64,000 bases of DNA from Chloranthus sessilifolius. Its lineage: Eukaryota; Streptophyta; Magnoliopsida; Chloranthales; Chloranthaceae. Below, in pieces: positions 23,513 to 33,745 of this stretch; position 1 is the stretch's first letter; every line of letters starts with the position of its first letter. The notes below the pieces were generated by a model. It was not told the origin of the DNA and made no database searches. It was given only the letters and a program-made list of their open reading frames with translations. The translations under genes were made by a program, and so were the position numbers. The stretch lies in NCBI GenBank assembly GCA_021018995.1, contig CM037588.1, positions 80,573,765 through 80,637,764 of the forward strand, written 5' to 3'.

Positions 23513-23680
23513 AATCATTGTTGTTATTGCTTTATGAGTTCATTTTGATGTAGATTAATACTTTGGTTCTCTTTTACTGATTTTCTTTAATATTTGCACA
23601 TCATTAGCTTGTTAGTAGCAAACTTAGGTCTAGCATCACTAAGTTAAGGGTGATAAAATAATATCTTTTGTGACTGATCA

Positions 23681-26266
23681 CACCCCCAAACTTACATTTT
23701 GCTAGTTTCTAGCAAACAAGGAAAGGAATACTAATTTAAAATTTAAATCCACTTTCATAAGGAGCACAATTTCATTTAGCAAATGCAACAAGCCTTTAAA
23801 CCCCTAGGTGATCCCTAGTGGAGGAGTTGTAATCTCTTGAAGGTTTTCAGTGAAGTTACCTACAAACTTTAAAATATTTTTGGGTTTTTCATTTTTTTAA
23901 AACAAAATGAAAATTGAAAATCTAACCTAATTTTGTACACTAGCTAAATTAATCATCATATGGTTATTATAGTTTTCAAAAATTATAAATATTTTATCCT
24001 TACTTTCCATCGTAACAATTATCCTTGATCAGAACTCAGCAATTTCAATCCAGTATAGTGTGGAGTGTGTGCATATCAGTGAAAAGTTTATTTATCATAA
24101 TTTTTTTTAAACTGCAAATTTAGAAGACATTTTCATCCAAACTCTCACTATTGGCATACTCCAAAATAGATGTTGAAATTTTTGGTTTCTTTCAATATGA
24201 TATATATGATAAATTTGAAGGACAATTGAGTAAAAGAATAAATCTCATGGATTGGATAATCAATTCTATTTTTATGATTTATTGTTTATTCATAGTATCT
24301 ATTGCATATATCTCTACTAGACTCACGCTTTTGCAAATTATAAATTAGAATGGTCTTTGCTTCGATTTGTAATGAGGCTTTAGGTTAAGAGGTTTCAAAG
24401 AAAGGTAAATAGGATTCAAAGGTTTCTGAGAATTTAGTTCTTCCTTCTTTATCTTTTTCTTTTTTCTATTTCAGTAAGTATCCAAAAAGTTGGATGACTT
24501 CTTCCCATTTTCTCTTCTGTAAATCCCATTTCTTCTTTTGACTATTTTCTTTATTTATCCTTTTGATTTTAAGCTTTGGAAGCTCTTTGCTTCTCTTATC
24601 TTTTGACAGAATCGTAAGTACTATTTTTTTACTCTTTTCCCATATTTCTTCTTTTTGTTTATTTTTAGTCGTACCCTTTTTTGGCATATCCCTTATCTGT
24701 TTTCTTATACTCCTTTCACCCCCTCTTCTTCTCTTCTTTTGCATTCTAAACTATCAAAAAATTATAAGGGTCAAAGGTTGAAAGCTTTGGGTAGTACATA
24801 TAGTTAAGTGTTCATAAAATATTGGTACAAAGAAATTCGATTTAGGCTTCTAATATGGGTTCAAAGGATAAATTCTTTCTGAGATTTTGGCTTTGTGGCT
24901 CCGTTTTAAATAAAAGATGGCCTTTAATCATCTTCACGATTTATTAGCATGGATGTCATATTATTTTGATACATTTAATAGATAGTTCTAAAGAAACAAA
25001 TCATCATATTCACGGAACATTTGATTCAAAGTTAGCAATATGAGATTTCATATAATACGGTTAAGAAGTTGAAGGAAAAATTAAGGTTGAATAGATAGCA
25101 GTCTCTCTCAGAATAAAAAGAGGAAATTGTGGCTCAAAAGCTTACTGGTTTTATAATTTTGAAACTATAATCTAAATATTGAAGTTCAGATTAATTATAT
25201 AGTTTCAAACATTCAATCTAATACAATGTTCAAAAGAGCTAAGCATGAATTGTAACTGCTCTATTTTTTTATTGTTGAACTACTACGATGGATCGTAGTT
25301 TATGGATTCATAATTTTTTTTTATCATAATTCACATATAATGGTTAACTGATCCTAATATTTAGAAAACTATTTTAAAATAGAAGAATTAAACATTTATA
25401 TATATATGCAAAAAGCAAACTAAACTAAACAAACTAATATAATATACACAGAAGTTGTGTATCCCCCCCAAACTTAAATAAGACAATGTCCTTATTGTGT
25501 AAAAACAGGGGATACTGTCAAAAATTTATTACCGTGATGGTGTCATGAATGTATCGGGCATATGACCTGCAAAGTTATTCAAAAAAATCTCCCCCAAACT
25601 TGGGAGAAATTATTTCCAACATGTACAAACAGAAAGTGCACCATAAAGCAAATGAATGAAAACAAATAACTTGCATATATTAAAGGAAATATTTACAAAA
25701 ACATGGAAATGAAAATATATACATGACAGTTGGAAACCTAGGAAAAACCTAGACACATCCTAACTACGACGTTGGCAGCAACGTCTTAGGCAAAAGGTTC
25801 TTCGATAGAGATCAGTCCTCGACTTCTAACCACCTTCAATCAGAGTCTCACATCCCTTCCTACAACAATTTGGTAGGATCGCTCCTCCAAGAGATGTTGA
25901 AACACTCCTCACTGCCCTTCAAAATCTTTCTCAAATAAAGCACATCACAAATCTTCCTTAGAAGAAATGCTACACCACTGTGGAAGTGGCTTGAAGAGTG
26001 GGGAAGTGAACACATCTCTAGATCACCCTTCACCTATACTACTGCCCTGCGAAAATTCTATGAAGAGATTGTAACACAGGCACAGGGAGAAGATAAGTAA
26101 TGTCGAGGGGTAGCGAGGGACGACTTAACCCACCATCATCATAAAGGAGCTCGCATTGGGGGTGGGTTGTGATGGTGTAGAGGTTAAGAAGTTAGGGAAA
26201 ATGGGTTCTTGGAATATGGTTTTGGATTTGGGTTAGGTTTAGGGTAAAGGGTAGTTCGGTGGATGA
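23681..26266 (-). other. 3' noncoding region of element E with conserved blocks
   Basis: No gene is present. Read on the minus strand it has a GGACATTGTC...AAGTTTGGGGGG block (about 25500-25458), a purine-rich tract (about 24740-24440) and the TTCTCAG...TTTGAATCC...CATTACAA box (24437-24366). The CTAGG-GATCA-CCTAG hairpin is at 23801-23821 and the tract TTTGGGGGTG at 23681-23690. From about 25560 to 26266 only degenerate sequence remains, possibly old ORF2. The Lys-rich frame at 24466-24744 is the purine tract translated. Confidence 0.6.
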
Positions 26267-26401
26267 TTAAGCATCCGGGATTGATCGTTGGCACTTCAAC
26301 TTTTCTACTCTATTTATTGCAGCCAGGAGCTCGGCCTGATGTATCTCAATGATTCTATCAAGTCTTTTACTAAAATCATTTAGGTTATTCTCTTTTGTCA
26401 T
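26267..26401 (-). pseudogene. Short ORF fragment, possible start of ORF2 of element E
   Basis: A 44-codon frame starts MTKENNLNDFSKRLDRIIEI. It is helical in composition and follows a TATA box (about 26470, minus) and a CT-rich leader, as ORF2 does in elements 1 and 2. It shows no similarity I can recognise to the ORF2 domain. It may be the start of a decayed ORF2 or chance. Confidence 0.3.
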
Positions 26402-26459
26402 AAGGGCTAGAGTTATGAAGAAGGAAGATGAAAGAGATGGGTCTTTGGAAAGGAAAGGT

Positions 26460-26715
26460 CTGGTTTTATAGGAGGATTTGAATCATCACTTCGAGTTCAA
26501 ATGTCAAGGTGTAGGTTCTTAAGCTTGGGTAGTTGGCAAGTGGTGAAATTGAATACGATGCGTGTCCGCTTCCTCTATAAATTAAATGGGATAAAATTTC
26601 AACGTGATCGATAAGACTGATACTAGAAACACCTGTTTCGTAGAATTGTCGTTTATAATTTTGGAGAACATGATTAAGATTCAGTGATGCATCAAATCAT
26701 AATCTCTACGATTCG
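26460..26715 (-). promoter_or_regulatory. Possible internal promoter of element E
   Basis: On the minus strand CTCCTATAAAACC near 26470 is followed by a CT-rich leader. Degenerate copies of the U3 palindrome lie upstream at 26694-26715 (AATCATAATCTCTACGATT) and 26642-26662. Anything further upstream was cut off by element D. Confidence 0.4.
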
Positions 26716-26994
26716 AGCCTTTTCATCATGAGAAATCACAAATCCATACTTTAAACACCCCCATTTTATCTTCTCGAAATATATATTTTATTCGGTCAAC
26801 CTTTGACCTCATAACCCTGATATAGGAATCATGCACTGAAACAATAGTACATGGTTGAACACAGGCTAAAATAATAGCTCTGTGGCTCATATCCCAATGT
26901 GGGGAGACTATATACAGAAATAATAATATATAGTTGGAATGCAGACTGAAACAATAATCTTGCATTTCAGACTAGAGACCAGACTTGGACAACC

Positions 26995-27420
26995 CCGAAT
27001 TAAGCGCCTGAAACCCCGCACTTAATTCGATTACACGCCAAACCACAAATGCGTAATCAGTCCCCCTTTCAGACCAAACTTCCTCTCCCAGACCTATTCG
27101 AGACTTGATCACGCGTCTAAAAGCAGACGCGTGATTGGATTGAGTGCTATACCACCAGCGCGCAATTGGCCTATGCCCGATCTAGTCTCACTGTCCTTGA
27201 CCCCTAAGTTTCGTCTATTAAATGCTTCTGAAGACACGCTTAATTGGATTACGCATCCCAAAATTGGTGCGCAATTAGCCCTAATGCTATTAGGACTAGG
27301 AAACTCGCTGAGCAAATCAACCGATCACTCACTGAGTTGGTGACCGGCTCAAAGTGATTAAGCGTCATGAAACTAGCACGCAATTCAGTTAAACGCCTGG
27401 AAAAGGGCACGTAATTGAAG
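26995..27420. promoter_or_regulatory. GCGTAATT/AATTACGC iterons in U3 of element D
   Basis: Alternating words such as ATTAAGCGCCTGAAACC, GCACTTAATTCGATTACACG, GCGTAATCAG, GCGTGATTGG, GCGCGCAATTGG, ATTACGCATCCC, GTGCGCAATTAG, ATTAAGCGTCATGAAAC and GCACGTAATTG form degenerate inverted repeats. Their spacing is about 30-45 bp. The last copy lies just before the TATA box. Confidence 0.6.
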
Positions 27421-27426
27421 AAAAAC

Positions 27427-27435
27427 CTATAAAAG
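27427..27435 (+). promoter_or_regulatory. TATA box of element D LTR
   Basis: CTATAAAAG directly follows the last iteron, about 680 bp into the LTR. Confidence 0.6.
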
Positions 27436-28229
27436 ATTTTTTTCTTAAATCACCCAAGGGGGAAGTTGGAAAAAGGCTGGCAATTTTTGAGAGAGAACGG
27501 ATTTTTTCAGGATTCCAAAACCAGAGAACTCCGAGGACAAATCCATAGAGCACCTTAATCATGGTTTCAAGATTCAAGCTTCTAATCTTCGAGATTTCTC
27601 TACGCAGCCCCAACCCTTAGGAAATGATTTAATTTTAGTTTCGACCATAATTTCTAGCCTATATTTAGGATTCCTATTAGTTTTAATCATAGATTTTAAT
27701 GTTCAGCCTGAGACCATAGCACCCTTTTTAGACCGCAAATATTTTATATCTGATTTTAATTCTCTGAATTCGGAACCATTTCTTAATCCGACAGTCTAAT
27801 TCATCGATCCTAGGGTCTAATTTCATTCTAAAATCTCAATCTACAGTCCTATCATTAATTTCTAGTTCTAATCCTTCGATTCATAACCAGTCTTTAATCA
27901 TACAATATGATTTTCTGATTTCGGACCCGAATTCAGTCCTAAAAATTAATTTTAATTCCTCAATTTAATATTTCTAAAAATCATAAATATAATTTCAGTT
28001 TTTTATAATTCTAATTCATAGTTTAATCCATAATTAATATTTTAAAAGCAATTCTGAAAAATCTAAAAATACTATTTTACGGTCCAAAAATTTAATTTAT
28101 CTATAATCTCAGCCATCTGATTTGCCTAAGGGAGCTTACGGAGGGTACTCAAGAAAGAGGCCAATCCTCCTTAGCATAGTGAGCCTAAAACCCTTTTTTT
28201 TTTAAATTTTAGAATTAATTAATTGCTTT

Positions 28230-28760
28230 TGTTTTATCTTTTACTATAATTAATTAGTAGGTTTATCTTATTTGGTATGATTAATTCCATTGCTTTAATT
28301 TGATTTTTAGTATAATTAATTTATTGCTTCAATTAGAATTTCAATAAAATTAGTTTACTTATTTCAAATAGATTCAAATAAAAATCAGTTTATTTGTTTT
28401 AATTATAAAAAATTAATTCATTTGCTTTAAATTAGAGTTTCAGTAAAATTAGTCTTCCATTTCAATTAGAATTCTAGTAGGACTGTTATAATTGCTTTAG
28501 TTAGAATTTCGATACAATTAGTATACTTGATTTAATTAGAATTGCAATAGAACTAGCATACTTGCTTTACTTAGAATCCTAGTACAATTAGCATGCGCAA
28601 ATTAATTAAAGTTTTACTAGAACCAACATGCTTGGACTCCTAGTACGATTAGGAGACCTGAGCATAATTAGACTTCTAATGGGATTAGGAGATTGAAATT
28701 AATTGGAATTTTAGTAGTACTAGAATACTAATATTAATTGGACTTCTAATGAAACCAGGA
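28230..28760 (+). repeat. Degenerate AT-rich tandem repeat in LTR of element D
   Basis: About ten units of roughly 45-50 bp have the pattern TTGCTTTAATTAGAATTTC, then AGTAAAATTAGTATACT. Conservation falls toward both ends. From 27600 to 28230 there is only AT-rich sequence with no recognisable feature. Confidence 0.6.
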
Positions 28761-29041
28761 AATTAACATTAACCGGACTCTTAATAGGATTAGAATAAAC
28801 CTATATAACTAAATCCATAACAGAATCAAGGGACCCTACACTAACCAAAACTATAACCACGAAGGGAAATAAAAGGGGAAATTGAACTATCTAAATTAAG
28901 GAAAAGACATTGCTGCTGACGTTCGCAGGTGGACAATTTAGTATAGAAGTAGCCCATACTCGCTCTTAAGCGTGATCATTGATGTGTTGCAATGTAGATA
29001 AATATCTGCAGCTAGCGATCGCAACAAACTAGGAACCTTAT

Positions 29042-31723
29042 TGTTGTCTTACCCAGTGTGCTTTGGTTATTGTGTGGTGGAAACTAATTAAAAATAAAAT
29101 AAAATAAAAGAATGAATTCAACACAACTAAAGTAATCTTAGACCTACAAGATAGAGGGCCTATTGTAGTAAGTTTTGATAACTAAGAGTTTGTCCCATAG
29201 AGAAATTGATCTAGAATCTAAAATGAGCTATAATAGTAGGCCTCCAGATCTGGCTACAGATCTGACAATCCTAAAGACAGGGAGTTTGGTGTCAAGACTA
29301 CACTAAATTAATTCTAACAACAGAAAAATAAAATATAGCCCTATCCTAAAGAAAGGGGTCAAGAAGAAGGTGGTGATGGTGTGTACCAAAATAAAATATA
29401 CAAATGGGTGAGAAGTAAGCAGGTTAAGTTCAGAGTTAGAGCAGTAATATAATTCAGATTTAGTCTGTCTCTGCAGTGCTCCTTGCTGAGACGCTATCAA
29501 AAGCCTCAACAAGATAGAAATATCTAGTTTAACCCATGTCATTTGGGGCGCTCTTAAGGCGATAGGCTGTCCATTCAAATGGTCACAGCCTATCCTATAG
29601 AGTCTGTCAAATCCCATTAGTTAAACCAGAAATTGCCAAACTAGTCTAGAGGAGTGGACTGATCATTTCCCCAGCCACTGGACTAGATAAAGCCATGAAT
29701 ACTATTGCAGTACTATGTAATGCCAGTGCTATAAGCTCCCCAGATCTACACACAGATCTGGCTGACATTCATAGGTATTCCAGCCCATAAGATCCTAAGT
29801 ACTTTGCTAAGGCCAATTGCTCACTAGCGCCCAAAAAAAGGACCATGCAACAGGTTTAATAGGGCTTTAGATTCATTTGGTCATTGCTACAAATGGCTTG
29901 CAATGACTCAGCCTCAAGCTGTAATTACTACAGAGAGATTAGATCTAACATCTGATATCGGCTAGGTAAAACAAAATGGAGCTAGTTCTTGTACAAACTA
30001 CCTCACAAGGCTCTAGAAGCTCATATGCAGGGGAGAAGAATCCTTCTCAAATATTTGAATAGACACAATTTTAGGGCTATACTCTATCCACTCAAATGGT
30101 CACAGGGTATCCCATTGGTTTGTCCTTATCACAGAGGTCTGAAAAAGAACATGAAAACTGCTGCAACCACCATGGTTCACAGGCCCCCGAGCTCCCCAGA
30201 TCTCACTAAAGATCCAACAATGCTTTCCATAGGGCTATCAAACCAAGGGAAATCAGATGGTAAATAATAAATCTACTAGAAACTGAATGGGCTAGTCCCA
30301 AATACTTGGATCCTATAGACATCTAAAGACACCATAAGATTTTTAGTTCAATTAGGCGTTAAAATAGCAATCTATTGATTAACACAAAACTTATAATGAA
30401 TAGTCTCCAGGCTTCAGCCTGTACACAACTGCTCATCCACAATCCCAATGTATACAAAACCTATTACAAACTAAAATAAATTAAACCTAACTGCTTACAG
30501 GGGATTAGCCAGCAAATATTGGGCTAAGAGAAAAAAAATGGGAAAAAGAGGTGATCAAACCCTAACCCTAGCCTGCTGGAGCTCTAAGCCGATAGAGGAT
30601 GAAAAGAAAGGTTCATAATAAAACTAAACTCTAAGTGTAGCTTATATACACTGTCCATACGGCCTTGGCTCTGAAGGGATTAACCCTAATTTTTTTGGCA
30701 AACGTGGCACTGTTACATCCCTTGAATGCCTTTAGACATGTGTCTCAAAATTTATGCCTCGGGATGTGTGCCCTAGCCTTAGGAAATTCCTAAAAGGTCC
30801 TTGAGTTAAAACTGAGAAGTGGGGAACCCGTGCTTTGCAGGGTTGGCATATGCATTCACTTATTCATGTAGTTGTAGGGCCTTCGCGAAGTAGCTTTTCG
30901 TTGGGGGGAAGTACTTACTCGCATAGTGAATCTTTAGTTAATCACGCAGTTCCTTTGCGTTGCAATGCTATCGCGGAGATGATCTGGAGTGCCTAGACTT
31001 CTGGCATAGTTGAGCTTCAGAAGCTCTCTATCTCGCTAGGTACTCACGCAGTTACACTCCTGCACTTGCGTAGTAATTGATAAGGCTTCAGAGTGTGCGA
31101 GATCTATGTGAGGAGAATTATGGGCGTCTCTCTCTCTCTTCCAGGGCCACGCATGAACTCTACAAGGTGAATTTTAGTTTAGTACACACATGGACTCGCT
31201 ATGTTCTTCGCGCGGCTGCTTTAAGGCTTGATCTCCGCGAGAGCTTTGCGGCCACAAATTCTAAGGATTTTAATCTGTGAGATCTTAGCGATGTCTTTAT
31301 AGCTCTCCTCTTAACTGTGCGTCTTATCTGCGCGAGGGCATCTTCCACTGCATCCTTAACTTCGCAAGGGAGCTTCTCAACTCTGCGAGATCTATCTTTC
31401 TATGCTCCGATGCATTGCACTTCTGCTTTTATAGTTTCTCTATTCTCTGCCAACTTCATTCATATGCTAGGCTATTGGTCAATGATGATCAGCACCTGGT
31501 CACCATGGTGAGTACTACCAGGGTGTTCCATTAGGATTTGGTTCAGCTATCATCTTTGGATGTCTTCTTCCTCTTCTTTGGGCCAATAAGGATAGATTTT
31601 GTGTTAAGCTGCATAGTTTATTGCTAACTACAAAACGCACTTAACAAATGATTATTAGTCTGCTTCAAGGTCTATCAAAGGTTAGGTTAAGAGGTGAAAA
31701 GTGGTACTTTTCAGTAAATAACA
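29042..31723 (-). repeat. 3' LTR of element 2
   Basis: On the minus strand it starts TGTTATTTAC and ends CAACA. It aligns with both LTRs of element 1, including the CG-rich U3 and the duplicated TGTGACCATTTGA segment. A frame near 31077-31511 is U3 sequence, not a gene. Confidence 0.9.
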
Positions 31724-31736
31724 CACCCCCAAACCT
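31724..31736 (-). promoter_or_regulatory. Polypurine tract, element 2
   Basis: The minus-strand AGGTTTGGGGGTG abuts the 3' LTR. It corresponds to 17152-17164 in element 1. Confidence 0.7.
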
Positions 31737-33745
31737 AATCTTTGCTAGTCCCTAAGCAAAGGAAAACTTAAAACAACTATTCGAAGAATTTAAATGCCAC
31801 TTTCGTAAGGAGTACGGATACATGTAGCATATGTACCAACTCTTTTAAACCCCTAGGTGATCCCTAGTGGAGGAGTGAAGTCTCCTGAGGGTTTTCAGTG
31901 AAGGTACCCTCAAACTTGACCATTAAAATAGTTAAAAATAGTGCAGTCAATGATAAAACGAATTTCAATGAATAAAGCCTCAGCCCACACCTATCCTTTA
32001 AAATCAGAGGAAATTATAGCAGTAATGCAGCCATTTAAAACTCAAAATCAACATGCATGTGCATCACCACCAATTAGTTCACAACAGGAATACAATGTGC
32101 ATATAATCAGTATAAAGCTTGCCTTAAATTCAAAATCAGGTTGGATACAACTCCAAAGAATTTAAAATTCATACCCAATTCTCACCAGGGCTATCTCTCA
32201 ACAATAAAAATCAAAAGGGTGTTTACATTCTCATCAACTCAAGAGCAGTTTCAGACCCCAAATGGGCCTGCAAGCATGAGCATAGGCAAAGCTTCTGATT
32301 TCTAACATCCTCATGACTTTTCACCATAGATTAGACAACTCCTCATTTCCACATAACAGCTCATTTCACTTTGGATCTACAAGGTCTTTTTTTTTTGAAT
32401 GGGTTGTAATGTGGCTTATGGGTGAGGGATATAAAGAATGAAGGGGTAAAAAGGGATTCAAAACTGAGAAATCAGCAAGGTAGGGAGTGATGGATGACTT
32501 CACTACCTTCATTTTAGCACAACTTCATCTTACTTGATATATTTCTGAATCAAAGTGGCCAGCTTCTCCTCTTCTTTTCAATTTTCAGATGATGTTCTTC
32601 TCTAGACTTCTCTTTCTTTTTCTCTCTTTTTTTTATTTTTATTTTTTTTATTTTTTTATTTAATTTTTTTATTATTATTATTTTATTATTATTATTATTT
32701 TTTTTTTTATGAAGAACTGCTATGCAAAAACAACTAATACACTGCTGCTCATATGTTGCTTTTCTTCTCCTTCCACCAAATGTTGAACCACTCTCACTAT
32801 CCTCAACTCCTTCCCCTTACCTTCTGAATTCTCAGAGTGAGGGTACAGTTGAATCAGGTCAAGAGATTAAGGTGCAAGTACTCCAGTATTTGTCAAAGAA
32901 AAGTAGGATTTTTAAGGCTCAATGAGTGTATGCAAAAGGGCAGTTTTAAAAGGTTGGATTTTTAGGCTCTAACTCTCCAAATGAAGGCCTTGGATCATTT
33001 CCTTAATGTCATGAGTATTGTCAATCAGTTTTGATTTGGAGGTGCCTAACTTCTACTGAAAAGGTTATGACTCAATCAGTTCTTAGAGCAAAAATAATGC
33101 CAAAAATACTCTTCAAAAGAAAATGATGGGCCCAAATCTCACTAGGTATGGTCCTCAAATTAACCCATGGGGTGTATTTTCACCTTTTTCTCTCCTCTTA
33201 GGTTCACTAAGTACTAATTGAAAATTTTTCTGATGTTAGCTTCATGGTGGGGCAAAGATTTTAAAATTTTTAGTTTCAAAATATCTGCAAATTTTTTTAA
33301 TTTTCCATAATTTTTCTCATTCTAACAAGTTAGGTGGGAATTGATTTTATTCATCCCAATTAAACCAACACTGTTGCACTAAAGTTAACTGTTCTATTGG
33401 TAGACCTAGCTTGCCACACCCCAAAACCTATGAGGAGCAGTGTCCTCACTGTTTCAAAGGTGGATGTGAATGTGTAGCAGGCTCAAGACCTAGAGATTAA
33501 CAGAACAGAAACTTCAAGAGGGAAAAACACATAACAAACAATATAAAAAAAAACACACAGATATAAAGAAAGACAGATTGGCAACTAAACAAAACAAAAC
33601 AAAGAGCAATGTTATTATAAAATCTAAAATATGTACAAATTAGGTGGAAGTAAACTACACAAAAAATGACACACTATTTCCTAAATAAATACATGTGCAC
33701 AATTTAATCATCGGAGTCCTTGGCTAAATATCTGCTGATTCAACT
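31737..33745 (-). other. 3' noncoding region of element 2 with conserved blocks
   Basis: No gene is present. It has the hairpin at 31850-31870 and the CATTACAACCC-type box at 32401-32474. A purine-rich tract (pyrimidine on the plus strand, 32560-32712) here includes a TTTTATTATT microsatellite. The GAGGACACTG...ATAGGTTTTGGGG block is near 33410-33455. Order and spacing follow element 1. Confidence 0.7.

Larger units (their letters stand above)
22241..23680 (-). repeat. LTR of element E
   Basis: Starts TGATCAGTCA at 23680 and ends near CAAACA at 22241 (1.44 kb). U3 has AATCGTAAATTACGATT-type palindromes (23304-23512). A TATA box, CTATAAATA, is near 23010 on the minus strand. R/U5 has about seven GTCATCAATTG words. 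Confidence 0.7.
21602..26749 (-). mobile_element. Element 'E', minus-strand Athila-like, two internal ends around one LTR
   Basis: One LTR (22241-23680) has a PBS and gag on its downstream side and a polypurine tract with conserved 3' noncoding blocks on its upstream side. The LTR start TGATCAGTCAC resembles TGATGAGTAC of element 3. Element D cuts it at 26749/26750. Its left end is replaced by LTR C. Confidence 0.65.
26750..29038 (+). repeat. 5' LTR of element D, first part
   Basis: U3 holds a GCGTAATT-type inverted array (26995-27420), then CTATAAAAG at 27427-27435 and a leader. An AT-rich tail follows with a degenerate repeat at 28230-28760. It resumes at 50901 after element 2. The target duplication AACCT (29034-29038) is shared with 50901-50905. 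Confidence 0.65.

Noticed and set aside
24466..24744. Lys/Arg-rich 92-residue minus-strand ORF
   Set aside because: It is the purine-rich tract of the 3' noncoding region of E in translation; equivalent tracts in elements 1, 2 and 3 have no conserved frame.
31077..31511. Ser/Leu/Arg-rich ORFs in the LTR of element 2
   Set aside because: They fall in the CG-rich U3 array; the frames are not kept in the other three LTR copies.
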